From NCBI GenBank assembly GCA_000720535.1, contig JOAZ01000023.1, positions 62,001-126,000 on the forward strand: DNA of 64,000 nt. The letters run 5' to 3'. Below the pieces are notes generated by a model. That model was not told where the DNA came from, searched no databases, and saw only the letters and a program-made list of their open reading frames with translations. This document shows positions 7,420 through 16,177 of this stretch, one piece after another; position 1 is the first letter of the stretch, and each line of letters opens with the position of its first letter. Both the position numbers and the translations under genes were made by a program. Source of the stretch: Streptomyces halstedii. Its GTDB lineage: Bacteria; Actinomycetota; Actinomycetes; Streptomycetales; Streptomycetaceae.

Positions 7420-9519
7420 ATGACGACGAACTCAGTTGTTCCGCTCGCCGACGCCGCTTCGTACGCCGCCGCGGTGGAAGAGGCGACGCGGGCCGCCGCC
7501 GCGTACTACGCCACGGGCGAGAGCACCCTCGACGACGACGCCTACGACCGTCTGGCCCGGGGCATAAGCGCGTACGAGGAGGAGCACCCGAAGGAGGTGC
7601 TGGCCGGCTCACCGACGGGAAAGGTCGCGGGCGGCGCCGCGACCGGGGACGTCCCGCACACGGTGCCCATGCTCTCCCTGGACAACGTGTTCTCCGACGA
7701 GCAGTTCGTCGCCTGGACCGCCTCGGTGGAGCGGCGGATCGGCAGGCCCGTCGCCGCCTGGAGCGTGGAGCCCAAGCTCGACGGCCTCGCCGTCGCGGCG
7801 CGTTACCACCAGGGGCGGCTGGACCGGCTGATCACCCGGGGCGACGGCACGGCGGGCGAGGACGTCTCGCACGCCATCGGCGCGGTGCTCGGTCTGCCGG
7901 AGCGGCTCGGCACTCCCGTCACCCTGGAGGTGCGCGGCGAGATCCTCATGACGGACGAGCAGTTCGACGCCGCCAACGCCGCGCGCACGGCCCACGGCGG
8001 CGCCCCCTTCGCCAATCCGCGCAACGGCGCGGCGGGCACCCTGCGGGCCAAGGACCGGCCCTACCGCGTCGAGATGACCTTCTTCGCCTACGGCGCCCTC
8101 GCCCTGCCCGGCTCCGGAGCTCTGACGGACACCCTGGGCCAACTCCCGCACAGCGAGGTCCTCCGGTACGTCGCGGGGCTCGGCGTGCGCACCGCGGCGG
8201 ACACGGCGGTCGCCCCGCGTACCGCCGGGACGGTGGAGGAGGTGCGGGCCGGGGTCGAGGACATCGCGGGACAGCGTGCCGCGCTGCCGTTCGGTATCGA
8301 CGGCATCGTGATCAAGGCCGATCCGGCCGCCGACCGGCGTGACGCCGGCTCCGGGACCCGGGCACCGCGCTGGGCCATCGCCTACAAGCTCCCGGCCGTC
8401 GAGAAGGTCACCCGGCTGATCGGCGTCGAGTGGAACGTCGGCAGGACCGGCATCATCGCGCCGCGCGCCGTGCTGGAGCCCGTGGAGATCGACGGATCCA
8501 CCGTCGGATACGCCACCCTGCACAACCCGGCCGACATCACCCGCCGTGACCTGCGCCTGGGCGACCAGGTCATGGTCTACAAGGCGGGCGACATCATCCC
8601 CCGTATAGAGGCCCCCGTCGCCCATCTGCGGACGGGGGAGGAGCGGCCGATCGAGTTCCCCCGGTCGTGTCCGCGGTGCGGCTCGGAGATCGACACCAGC
8701 GAGCAGCGCTGGCGGTGCGCCCAGGGCCGGGACTGCCGCCTGGTGGCGTCCGTCTCGTACGCGGCGGGCCGCGACCAACTGGACATCGAGGGACTGGGCG
8801 CCACCCGGGTCGTCCAGCTCGTCGACGCGGGCCTCGTCGCCGACTTCGCCGACCTCTTCACGCTGGAGAGGGAGCAACTGCTCGGTCTGGAGCGGATGGG
8901 CGAGACGTCCACCGACAATCTGCTGGCGGCCGTCGAGACGGCCCGCACCCGGCCGCTGTCCCGGGTCTTCTGCGCGCTCGGTGTCCGTGGCACCGGGCGG
9001 TCCATGTCCCGGCGGATCGCCCGCCACTTCGCGACCATGGACCGGATCGTGGCGGCCGACGCCGAGGAGCTCCAGCAGGTCGACGGCATAGGCAAGGAGA
9101 AGGCCACCGCGGTCGTCGCGGAGCTGGCGGAGCTCGCCCCGCTGATCGCGAAGCTGGTCGCCGCCGGGGTCGGCATGACGGAGCCCGGCGCCACGCCGCC
9201 CCCGGCGCTCGGGACCGTGGCGGAGGAGGCCGGGGACGCGGGCGGGGGGACGGACGGCGGGTCCGGGCTGCCGCTCCACGCCATGAAGGTCGTGGTGACG
9301 GGAGCCATGACGGGCCCGCTGGAGAAGCTCTCGCGCAACGAGACCAACGAGCTGATCGAGCGCGCGGGAGGGACGTCGTCGTCGAGCGTCTCCAAGCGCA
9401 CGAGCCTGCTCGTCGCCGGGGAGAAGGCCGGGTCCAAGCGTGCCAAGGCGGAGGAGCTGGGGGTCAGGATCGTGTCGCCGGACGAGTTCGCGGAGATGAT
9501 CGCCCCCTTCCTGGACTGA
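7420..9519 (+). CDS. ligA: NAD-dependent DNA ligase, divergent second LigA paralogue
   Basis: A 699-residue NAD-dependent DNA ligase. Domains in order are Ia ([17 protein letters not shown], around residues 29-45), an adenylation domain with the nucleotidyl-lysine motif KLDG at residue 119, an OB fold, a four-Cys zinc finger at about residues 417-439 (CPRCG to GRDC), helix-hairpin-helix repeats (about 440-590) and a C-terminal BRCT domain (about 620-699). It seals nicks in duplex DNA using NAD. The N-terminal sequence differs clearly from the main Streptomyces LigA, so this is probably a second copy with a specialised repair or stationary-phase role (inference). Start ATG 7420 is preferred over ATG 7411 because GCAGG lies 9-12 nt upstream; the hairpin at 9566-9585 follows it. 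Confidence 0.9.
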   Translation: MTTNSVVPLADAASYAAAVEEATRAAAAYYATGESTLDDDAYDRLARGISAYEEEHPKEVLAGSPTGKVAGGAATGDVPHTVPMLSLDNVFSDEQFVAWTASVERRIGRPVAAWSVEPKLDGLAVAARYHQGRLDRLITRGDGTAGEDVSHAIGAVLGLPERLGTPVTLEVRGEILMTDEQFDAANAARTAHGGAPFANPRNGAAGTLRAKDRPYRVEMTFFAYGALALPGSGALTDTLGQLPHSEVLRYVAGLGVRTAADTAVAPRTAGTVEEVRAGVEDIAGQRAALPFGIDGIVIKADPAADRRDAGSGTRAPRWAIAYKLPAVEKVTRLIGVEWNVGRTGIIAPRAVLEPVEIDGSTVGYATLHNPADITRRDLRLGDQVMVYKAGDIIPRIEAPVAHLRTGEERPIEFPRSCPRCGSEIDTSEQRWRCAQGRDCRLVASVSYAAGRDQLDIEGLGATRVVQLVDAGLVADFADLFTLEREQLLGLERMGETSTDNLLAAVETARTRPLSRVFCALGVRGTGRSMSRRIARHFATMDRIVAADAEELQQVDGIGKEKATAVVAELAELAPLIAKLVAAGVGMTEPGATPPPALGTVAEEAGDAGGGTDGGSGLPLHAMKVVVTGAMTGPLEKLSRNETNELIERAGGTSSSSVSKRTSLLVAGEKAGSKRAKAEELGVRIVSPDEFAEMIAPFLD

Positions 9520-9565
9520 GCCCCGCCCGCCTGCCGCGGGTCCCCGGGCCGAGCGGGTTCGGAGC

Positions 9566-9585
9566 GGGACTCCGCGCGGAGTCCC
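9566..9585 (+). terminator. hairpin terminator after ligase gene
   Basis: A perfect 20-bp palindrome, GGGACTCCGCGCGGAGTCCC, lies 47 nt after the ligase stop codon. It can fold as an 8-bp stem with a GCGC loop. Confidence 0.65.
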
Positions 9586-9640
9586 GAGCAGAAGCTCCAG
9601 GTTCCGTGATGCCTTGGAATTGTGGAGGGAGTGGCGTTCC

Positions 9641-9675
9641 CATGACCGATATTGCATAGTGAGGGCTCGGTCATG
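9641..9675. promoter_or_regulatory. inverted repeat upstream of MreB-like gene
   Basis: Perfect 9-bp arms, CATGACCGA and TCGGTCATG, are separated by 17 bp and lie 64 bp upstream of the MreB-like start codon. The size and spacing suit a dimeric regulator or an RNA hairpin. No regulator is identified. Confidence 0.4.
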
Positions 9676-9739
9676 CCTCGCTATCAGCGGGTCACAGAGT
9701 GGTGAGCGGCTACGGGTGACGGGCCAGAGGTGAGGGGCG

Positions 9740-10609
9740 ATGCGTTCTGTGCGCGACGGGCAGCCGCACGGCCGGTCCGTACACCGGGCAGGCGGCGCGC
9801 TCGACGACGGCGTCCGCCGCCTCGGTGGCCCCCGGCGTCCCGGCACCACCCGGGGGCTCGCCATCGACCTCGGCAGCTCCGGTGCCCGCGTCTGGATACC
9901 CGGGCACGGTCTCGTCGCCCGCTCGGCGTGGGAGGACGGCCCCGGCCGCCCGGTCCGGCGGGGCCGCATCGTCGACGCCGAGTCCTGCGGCCGGCTGCTC
10001 GCGCGCCTCGCGGACACGGCACTGGGCGCGGACCGGTACGGAAGCGTGATCGTCCTCAGCCACCCCGTGCTGGCCGGGGCCGAGCACCGCAGCCGCGCGA
10101 AGGAACTCCTGACCGCCCTCGGCCCGTCCGAGGTCGTGGTCCTCAGCAGCGCCAAGGCCGTCGCCGCCTGTGTGGGGACCCCGGACAGCGGCCCGCTCCT
10201 GGTGGTGGACATGGGCGCCGAGCTGACCGAGGTCACGCTGCTCGTCGACGGGCGGGTCGCGGACGCCCGCCAGGCCGAGACCGGCCTCAGCGATCTGGAG
10301 GGCGCGGAAGCCGGCACGCTCCCCGGCCACCTGACCGGGAACGTCCTGGATATGATCCAGTCCATGTGGCGGCAGGACAGGCATGGGGCGGTGCGCGGCG
10401 CGCTGCGCAGGGGCCCCGTGCTCACCGGGGGCGGGGCGCTGCGCCCCGACGTCACCCACCGGATCGCCGTGCGCCTCGGCGCGCCCGTACGCCTTGCCGG
10501 TGACCCCTCGACCGCGGTCGTACGAGGCGCCGGTCTCGTCCTCGACTCCGTCCTGCGGCACCACACCGGCACGGGCGCGGTGGCCGTCCTCCCGGGCCGG
10601 CAGAGGTGA
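9740..10609 (+). CDS. reduced MreB/actin-like ATPase-fold protein
   Basis: A 289-residue protein of the actin/Hsp70 ATPase superfamily. It has the phosphate-1-like motif GLAIDLGSSGARVWIPG at about residues 39-55, a connect-1-like stretch SSAKAVAACVG, a phosphate-2-like motif LLVVDMGAELTEVTLL, and an adenosine-like motif VLTGGGALRPDV. At 289 aa it is shorter than MreB/Mbl (about 340 aa), consistent with loss of parts of subdomains IB and IIB. I recall a third, shortened MreB-like protein of this type in S. coelicolor (SCO6166) near a fused secDF, which matches this context. The following Pro-rich gene overlaps it by 4 nt. A cytoskeletal or sporulation-wall role is inferred from family only. 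Confidence 0.78.
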   Translation: MRSVRDGQPHGRSVHRAGGALDDGVRRLGGPRRPGTTRGLAIDLGSSGARVWIPGHGLVARSAWEDGPGRPVRRGRIVDAESCGRLLARLADTALGADRYGSVIVLSHPVLAGAEHRSRAKELLTALGPSEVVVLSSAKAVAACVGTPDSGPLLVVDMGAELTEVTLLVDGRVADARQAETGLSDLEGAEAGTLPGHLTGNVLDMIQSMWRQDRHGAVRGALRRGPVLTGGGALRPDVTHRIAVRLGAPVRLAGDPSTAVVRGAGLVLDSVLRHHTGTGAVAVLPGRQR

Positions 10610-11664
10610 GCCCCCTCCCGGGGGCGCCCCGGGGGAACGCGCCCCCACGGGGCCGGCGGGCCACACCGGCGCGGCAGCTACGGCACGCCCTCGCCGCACT
10701 CCTTCTCGCCGCCCTCACCCTCGTCGGCGGCGCGCCCGCCGCCGCGGGCGCCGTGCCCTCCCTCCAGGCCCTCGCCGCCCCGTCGCCCGGCCATGCCTCG
10801 CCCCCCTCGGGCGTCCCTTCGCCGGTCACCGCTCCCTCGCCCTTCGGCGTTCCGCCGTCCAGCGGGTACCCGCCCGCCGCGCAGGTCAGGGCCCAGCCCG
10901 CCGACCGCACTCCGCGCGGCGGACACGCCCGCGAGGTCCGTCCGCCGCGCGTGGGCGGAACCGCCACCACCGCCTTGTCCGGGGCCGGGACGGCGGCCCT
11001 CTCCGCCGCGGCACATCCCTCGGCGGCGCCCCCGGCGAGCCCCCGGGACGCCCGTGGGTCTCCACCGGCGTCCTCTGACCCGTGCGAGCCCTTTGTCCCG
11101 GCGTCCGTCCCGGGCGTCTCGTCCGTCCCGTCCGTCCCGTTCGTCTCGCCGGACCCGGTGCCGCCGGCTGTCCCCGTCCCCGCCTCGCCGGCACCCGCCC
11201 CGGTCTCCGCCTCACCCGTCCCCGCCTCCCTCGCTCCCGCTTCCGCCTCGCTCGCTCCCGCTTCCGCCTCGCTCGTTCCCGCCGGGGCGCGGGGCGGTGC
11301 CGAGCCCGGCCGGCCGGTGGCCGGTACCGGAACCGGTGCCGTCCCCGTCGGTGCCTGGACCGAAGCGGCGTCCGCGCCCACCGGGTGGTGGTCCGGCGCC
11401 TCCGCACCCGTGCCGCGCGCCGGGGCCGACCGGCCCCACGTCCCGCAGCCCGTGCCCCCTCCTGCGCCGGGCATCCTCGCGCCGCGCCCGTTCGACCTGC
11501 CCGTGCCGCACGCCCTCACGGGCGGGGCGAACGGCGCCACCCTCCTCGTGCACGGCCGCGTCCGCGCCGCCCTGCCCGGAGTACGGGGGCCTCCCGGGGT
11601 GACGGCCGGTCAGCCGGCCCTTCACCGGTCCTGTTCCACAGACCCGTCGTACCGCCTCCGCTGA
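10606..11664 (+). CDS. secreted Pro/Ala/Ser-rich low-complexity protein
   Basis: A 352-residue frame whose GTG start overlaps the MreB-like stop (GTGA). After a basic N-terminus there is one hydrophobic segment (LRHALAALLLAALTLVGGAPAAAGA, about residues 25-48) compatible with a signal peptide. The rest is dominated by Pro, Ala, Ser and Val, with repeats such as PASASLAPASASLVPAG. No folded domain is visible. The translational coupling and export signal argue for a real cell-surface or wall-spanning protein. The extreme composition means part of the frame could be fortuitous. Confidence 0.5.
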   Translation: MSPLPGAPRGNAPPRGRRATPARQLRHALAALLLAALTLVGGAPAAAGAVPSLQALAAPSPGHASPPSGVPSPVTAPSPFGVPPSSGYPPAAQVRAQPADRTPRGGHAREVRPPRVGGTATTALSGAGTAALSAAAHPSAAPPASPRDARGSPPASSDPCEPFVPASVPGVSSVPSVPFVSPDPVPPAVPVPASPAPAPVSASPVPASLAPASASLAPASASLVPAGARGGAEPGRPVAGTGTGAVPVGAWTEAASAPTGWWSGASAPVPRAGADRPHVPQPVPPPAPGILAPRPFDLPVPHALTGGANGATLLVHGRVRAALPGVRGPPGVTAGQPALHRSCSTDPSYRLR

Positions 11665-11699
11665 GCGAGGGCGGCCGACGCCCTCCCGGAGGATTACCC

Positions 11700-14009
11700 A
11701 TGACTCGCGCCACCATGGTGCGAGCGGTTCTGGCCGTGGCCGTTCTGCTCGTCTCCGTGTACATCACGCTGACCATGTCACCCAGACTCGGCCTCGACCT
11801 GCAGGGCGGCACCCGCATGGTGCTCCAGGCCAAGGACTCGGACACCGCGAAGGCGGACCGCGACAGCACCGACCGCACCCTGGAAGTGCTCCGCCAGCGC
11901 ATCGACTCGCTCGGCGTCTCCGAACCGACCCTGACCCGTTCCGGCGAGGACCGGATCATCGTCGAGCTCCCGGACGTACAGGACCCCCGCCAGGCCGCCG
12001 AGGTGCTCGGCAAGACCGCCCAGCTGAGCTTCCACCCCGTCCTGGGCCCCGGCACCGCGCCCGCCGAGGGCGAGAAGGAGAAGAAGGACGAACTGGCACT
12101 CCCCGACGAACAGGGCGATCTGCTCGCCCTCGGTCCGGTGCGGCTCTCCGGGGCGGGCGTCAAGGACGCCACCGCGGACTTCGACGGCCAGCAGGGCACC
12201 GGGTGGAGCGTGTCGCTCGACTTCCACAAGGACGCGGGCAAGAAGTGGACCGAGCTGACCGGTGAGGCCGCCTGCAACCCGGCCCAGGACCCGCGCCGCA
12301 GGGTCGCCATCGTCCTCGACGACAAGGTCATCTCCTCACCCCAGGTCTCCCCGTCGGTCGGCTGCGACGTCGGCCTGCCCTCCACCTCCACCCAGATCAC
12401 CGGCTCCTTCAGCGCCGCCGAGGCCCGCGATCTCGCCCTCCTCATCAAGGGCGGATCGCTTCCCGTGCCGGTGGAGGTCGTCGAGCAGCGGATCGTCGGG
12501 CCGACACTCGGCGCCGACGCCATCGACGCCAGCGCCCGCGCCGCGCTCATCGGTGCCGCCGCGACCGCGCTGTTCATCATCGTCATGTACCGGCTCTTCG
12601 GAGCCCTCGCCGCGCTCGCCCTCGCCGCCTACGGAGTCATCTCCTACGCCGCGCTCGTCGCCCTCGGGGTCACCCTGACCCTGCCGGGGCTCGCCGGGTT
12701 CGTCCTCGCCATCGGGATGGCGGTGGACGCCAACGTCCTTGTCTTCGAGCGGGCCCGCGAGGAACACGAGGTACGGCCGAACCGCTCGCTGTTCTCCTCG
12801 CTCACCGCCGGGTTCAAGGGTGCCTGGAGCGCCGTCGCCGACTCCAACGTGACGACCCTGATCGCGGCCGGTCTCCTCTTCTTCCTCGGCTCGGGACCGG
12901 TGAAGGGCTTCGGCGTCACGCTCGCCATCGGTGTCGTCGCCTCGATGTTCTCCGCGCTGGTCATCGCCCGCGCGCTCACCGAGATCGCCGCGGGCTCCCG
13001 GTTCGTCAACACCCGCCGGGGCGTCAACGGCATCCAGCGGCCGGGCGCCGTCCGCACCCGGCTCAACGAACGCAACCCGCAGCTGTTCCGGTCGCCGCGC
13101 CGCTGGCTGATGATCTCCGCCGTGCTGGTCGCCGTGGCCCTGGCCGGCATCTTCGTCCGCGGGATCAACCTCGGTGTCGAGTTCACCGGTGGCCGGCTCG
13201 TCGAGTACTCCACCAGCCGCCCCGTCGACGTGGAGACCGCCCGCGACGCCATCACCGCCGCCGGGTTCGGGGACGCGGAGGTCACCACGGCGGGCGACGG
13301 AGACCTGTCCGTACGCACCGGGAAACTCGACAACGACCAGGAGAACACCCTGCGGGCCGCCCTGGCCAAGGAGGGCGGTGAGACGACCAAGGTGCGCGAC
13401 GAACTGATCGGGCCGAGCCTCGGCGACGAGCTGCGGCGCAACGCCCTGATCGCCCTCGGCGTCGCCGTGTTCGTCCAGCTCGCCTATCTGGCGGCCCGGT
13501 TCCGCTGGACGTTCGCCGTCGCCTCGGTCGGTGCGCTGGTGCACGACGTCATCGTCCTGGTCGGCGTCTTCGCCTGGCTGGGCCGCCCCGTGGACGGCAT
13601 CTTCCTGGCCTCCCTGCTGACCGTCATCGGCTACTCCGTCAACGACTCGGTGGTGGTCTTCGACCGGGTGCGCGAGCTGTGGGCGAACAGCCGGCGCAGT
13701 CCGATCGGTGAGATCGCCAACCGCGCCGTGCTCCAGACGGTCCCGCGCACGGTCAACACCGGTATGGGCGCCCTGTTCATCCTGGCCGCGCTGGTGGTGC
13801 TCGGCGGGGACTCGCTGGAGGACTTCGCGCTCGCCCTGCTGATCGGTATCTGCGTCGGCACGTACTCCTCGGTGATGACCGCCGTGCCGGGGGCCCTGCT
13901 CCTGGAGAAGAGCAGCAAGGCGCCGCCGCCGGCCCGCAAGCGGTCCTCGGGGGGCAAGGTGTCCCGGCAGAAGGCGCGCGACCCGCTCGACAACGGGGCA
14001 CGCGTCTAG
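11700..14009 (+). CDS. secDF: SecDF fusion protein, second protein-export membrane component
   Basis: A 769-residue fusion of SecD and SecF, starting at ATG 11700 with GGAGGA 7 nt upstream. The SecD half has TM1 (about residues 7-27), the P1 region beginning GLDLQGGTRMVLQAKD, then five membrane helices with VDANVLVFERAREE. The SecF half (from about residue 450) opens with LGVEFTGGRLVEYSTSRP and has YSVNDSVVVFDRVRE. Twelve membrane segments are expected. SecDF uses the proton gradient to pull exported proteins from SecYEG. Streptomyces normally also carry separate secD and secF genes beside yajC, so this isolated fusion is probably a paralogue with an accessory export role. A strong hairpin follows it. 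Confidence 0.95.
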   Translation: MTRATMVRAVLAVAVLLVSVYITLTMSPRLGLDLQGGTRMVLQAKDSDTAKADRDSTDRTLEVLRQRIDSLGVSEPTLTRSGEDRIIVELPDVQDPRQAAEVLGKTAQLSFHPVLGPGTAPAEGEKEKKDELALPDEQGDLLALGPVRLSGAGVKDATADFDGQQGTGWSVSLDFHKDAGKKWTELTGEAACNPAQDPRRRVAIVLDDKVISSPQVSPSVGCDVGLPSTSTQITGSFSAAEARDLALLIKGGSLPVPVEVVEQRIVGPTLGADAIDASARAALIGAAATALFIIVMYRLFGALAALALAAYGVISYAALVALGVTLTLPGLAGFVLAIGMAVDANVLVFERAREEHEVRPNRSLFSSLTAGFKGAWSAVADSNVTTLIAAGLLFFLGSGPVKGFGVTLAIGVVASMFSALVIARALTEIAAGSRFVNTRRGVNGIQRPGAVRTRLNERNPQLFRSPRRWLMISAVLVAVALAGIFVRGINLGVEFTGGRLVEYSTSRPVDVETARDAITAAGFGDAEVTTAGDGDLSVRTGKLDNDQENTLRAALAKEGGETTKVRDELIGPSLGDELRRNALIALGVAVFVQLAYLAARFRWTFAVASVGALVHDVIVLVGVFAWLGRPVDGIFLASLLTVIGYSVNDSVVVFDRVRELWANSRRSPIGEIANRAVLQTVPRTVNTGMGALFILAALVVLGGDSLEDFALALLIGICVGTYSSVMTAVPGALLLEKSSKAPPPARKRSSGGKVSRQKARDPLDNGARV

Positions 14010-14066
14010 CAGGACGCACGGACGTACGGAGGCACGGCGCGGAGGCGCACGGACGTGCCGGACACA

Positions 14067-14097
14067 CCGGGCGGGGCGGCAATCGCGCCCCGCCCGG
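14067..14097 (+). terminator. hairpin terminator after secDF
   Basis: An 11-bp perfect stem, CCGGGCGGGGC paired with GCCCCGCCCGG, has a 9-nt loop and lies 58 nt beyond the secDF stop. Confidence 0.7.
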
Positions 14098-14169
14098 CGA
14101 GTACGGCCGTCGGCGGCGCGGGGCTGCGGCACAATCCGCATCACGTCCAGTGATCGGAGTGTGCCGTCC

Positions 14170-14913
14170 ATGCCCGTCGTCCTGCGTGAGGCCTGGGCCA
14201 CCCTCGTACCGGACATGACCGGCCGGCACGGGCCGCTGCCGCCGATGATGCTCGCCCTGACCGTGGTCACCGGGCTCGTCGACGCGTTCAGCTACCTCCT
14301 GCTGGGCCATGTGTTCGTCGCCAACATGACCGGCAACGTGGTGTTCGGCGGGTTCGCGCTCGCCGGTGCCCCCGGCTTCTCGCTGCTCGCCTCGGCGGTC
14401 GCGCTCGTCGCGTTCGTCGCCGGGGCGGTCTCCGGGGGGTACGCCGTGCATGTGGCCCGCGCCCACCGGGGCCGGCAACTGCTCTACACCCTCCTCGCCG
14501 AGACGGCGTTCCTCACGGCCGCCGTGGTCGTCACCGTGCTCTCGGGCGAGCCGTACACCGGAGCCGTACGCTTCACGCTCATCGCCCTGCTCGGGGTCGG
14601 CCTCGGGGTGCAGAACGCCGCCGCCCGCGCGCTCGCGGTGCCCGACCTGAAGACCACCGTGCTCACCCTCACCCTCACCGGGATGGCCGCCGACAGCCGG
14701 ATCGCCAAGGGGCCGGGCAGCAGGGCCGGGCGCAGGCTCCTCTCGGCCGGGTCGATGCTGGCCGGTGCCGCCTGCGGCGCGCTGGCCGTCCTGAACGGCC
14801 ACCCGACCCTGCCACTGCTGAGCGCGGTCATCCTCTTGGCCCTGGCATCGGCGTGCGCGGCCTGGCTGGCCCGCAGCGACGCCTCGTGGACGCGGCCCCT
14901 CGTCACGGCATGA
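14170..14913 (+). CDS. DUF1275 (YoaK-like) membrane protein
   Basis: A 247-residue integral membrane protein with six or seven hydrophobic helices. The N-terminal signature LTVVTGLVDAFSYLLLGHVFVANMTGNVVF is diagnostic of the DUF1275/YoaK family (G-x-x-D-A-x-(S/G) then F-V-x-N-M-T-G-N). A second characteristic element is LGVGLGVQNAAARALAVPDLKTTVLTLTLTG. The family function is unknown; small-molecule transport has been suggested. ATG 14170 is chosen because GGAG lies 10 nt upstream, whereas GTG 14161 has only 1 nt spacing. The gene converges on the XRE regulator gene with an 11-bp overlap of the 3' ends. Confidence 0.88.
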   Translation: MPVVLREAWATLVPDMTGRHGPLPPMMLALTVVTGLVDAFSYLLLGHVFVANMTGNVVFGGFALAGAPGFSLLASAVALVAFVAGAVSGGYAVHVARAHRGRQLLYTLLAETAFLTAAVVVTVLSGEPYTGAVRFTLIALLGVGLGVQNAAARALAVPDLKTTVLTLTLTGMAADSRIAKGPGSRAGRRLLSAGSMLAGAACGALAVLNGHPTLPLLSAVILLALASACAAWLARSDASWTRPLVTA

Positions 14914-15715
14914 GCGCGTGCAGATGGGCGGCGGTCTCCCGGTCCGCCGGCAGGAACGTCTCGATGGCCAGTTCCGCGACCGTCACGTCCATCGGCGTGT
15001 TGAAGGTGGCGATGGAGGAGAGGAACGACAGCACCCGCCCACCGACCTCGATCCGCAGGGGCAGCGCCGGTGGCGGCCAGTCAGGGTCCCTACTCCCGGC
15101 GCCGGAAGCACCCGGTGGTCCCTCGGGCGCCGGGTAGTTCTCCACTTCCTCGTAGAGGGCCCGCAGCTCGGGGGAGCGCACCAGGGCGATCTGACGCCTC
15201 ATCTGCGCCAGCAGATCGGCGCGCCACTCCGGCAGGTTCAGGATGCGCGGGGCGAGGCCCTCGGGGTGCAGGGTGAGGCGCATGGCGTTCAGCGGCGGGG
15301 CGAGCAGCCGCTCCGGAACACCGTCCAGGAGCAGTTGGACGCCCCGGTTCGCGGCCACCACCGTGTACACGGCGTCCACCACGAGCGCGGGATACGGCTC
15401 GTAGCCCCGGAGCAGCCGTTCCATGGCGTCCCGCAGCGCCCCCATCGCCGGGTCGTCCAGCCGGGTCTCCGGGAACCGGGGCGCGTAACCGGCCACCACG
15501 AGCAGCGCGTTGCGCTCCCGTACGGGTACGTCGAGGTGCTCGGCGAGCCGGAGCACCATCTCCTCGCTGGGGCGCGCGCGGCCGGTCTCCACGAACGAGA
15601 TGTGCCGGGCCGAGGAGTCCGCGCGCAGCGCCAGCTCCAGCTGGCTCATCCGCCGTTGCTCCCGCCAGCCGCGCAGCAGCGGCCCTACCCCCGTGTCGAG
15701 CGCGACAGTCGTCAT
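14903..15715 (-). CDS. XRE-family regulator with MmyB-like ligand-binding domain
   Basis: A 270-residue regulator. The N-terminal XRE helix-turn-helix reads RRMSQLELALRADSSARHISFVETGRARPSEEM (about residues 20-52). The remainder is the MmyB-like, PAS-type ligand-binding domain (ALLVVAGYAPRFPETRLDDPAMGALRDAMERLL and PYPALVVDAVYTVVAANRGVQLLL), in which relatives bind fatty acids. ATG 15715 aligns the protein with the family start; its Shine-Dalgarno sequence is weak. Such regulators often sit beside dehydrogenase or oxidoreductase genes; here the divergent neighbour is the pterin dehydratase gene 62 bp away, a possible shared control region. Confidence 0.9.
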   Translation of the reverse strand: MTTVALDTGVGPLLRGWREQRRMSQLELALRADSSARHISFVETGRARPSEEMVLRLAEHLDVPVRERNALLVVAGYAPRFPETRLDDPAMGALRDAMERLLRGYEPYPALVVDAVYTVVAANRGVQLLLDGVPERLLAPPLNAMRLTLHPEGLAPRILNLPEWRADLLAQMRRQIALVRSPELRALYEEVENYPAPEGPPGASGAGSRDPDWPPPALPLRIEVGGRVLSFLSSIATFNTPMDVTVAELAIETFLPADRETAAHLHALMP

Positions 15716-15777
15716 ACCCAGACCGTAACGTCGCCGTCGACGGTGATCGAACCCCGACCCCCGGCAGGAGCCGCCGT

Positions 15778-16083
15778 ATGACCGCTGAACCGCTGTCCGC
15801 ACAGGCCGTCGAGACGGGACTGCGTGAGCTGCCCGGCTGGCGCGCGGAAGGGGGCCGGATCACCCGTACCTACCGGCTGCCCTCCCACTTCGCGGCCGCC
15901 GCGTTCACCGTCCACATCGCGCGGATCCAGGACGAACTCGGCCACCACTCCGAGCTGACGCTCGGGTACGACACGGTGCGGGTCGCGGTGAACACCCATG
16001 ACGCGGGTGGCGCGATCACCGGCAAGGACCTCACGCTGGCCGGACGGATCGAGGCGGTCGCCGCGGGGCACGGCGCGACGTGA
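15778..16083 (+). CDS. phhB: pterin-4a-carbinolamine dehydratase
   Basis: A 101-residue enzyme that dehydrates 4a-hydroxytetrahydrobiopterin during recycling of the pterin cofactor of aromatic amino acid hydroxylases. The active-site pattern is visible as the paired histidines in DELGHHSELTLGYDTVRVAVNTHD (residues about 52-75), with a third histidine in NTHD. The closing GGAITGKDLTLAGRIE is family-typical. Length and motifs are normal. Start ATG 15778 has GCAGGAG 8 nt upstream. No aromatic hydroxylase gene is in the window, so a role in molybdopterin or another pterin pathway is also possible. Confidence 0.92.
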   Translation: MTAEPLSAQAVETGLRELPGWRAEGGRITRTYRLPSHFAAAAFTVHIARIQDELGHHSELTLGYDTVRVAVNTHDAGGAITGKDLTLAGRIEAVAAGHGAT

Positions 16084-16090
16084 CCCCTCC

Positions 16091-16140
16091 GGGCGCCGCT
16101 CGCGGGGGCGCCGCTCGCGGGGGCGCCGCTCCGGGCACCG
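16091..16140 (+). repeat. 15-bp GC-rich tandem repeats
   Basis: Three copies of a 15-bp unit, GGGGGCGCCGCTCGC with small variations, fill the short gap between the convergent dehydratase and LysR genes. The unit contains GGCGCC and could act as a bidirectional terminator, but no single long stem is evident. Confidence 0.6.
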
Positions 16141-16177
16141 CTCGCCGGGGCGTCGCGCCGCGCACGCGGGCCTTCGC

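Noticed and set aside
12336..14270. Long minus-strand frame opposite secDF
   Set aside because: It is a shadow of the GC-rich secDF gene; the composition is non-protein-like.
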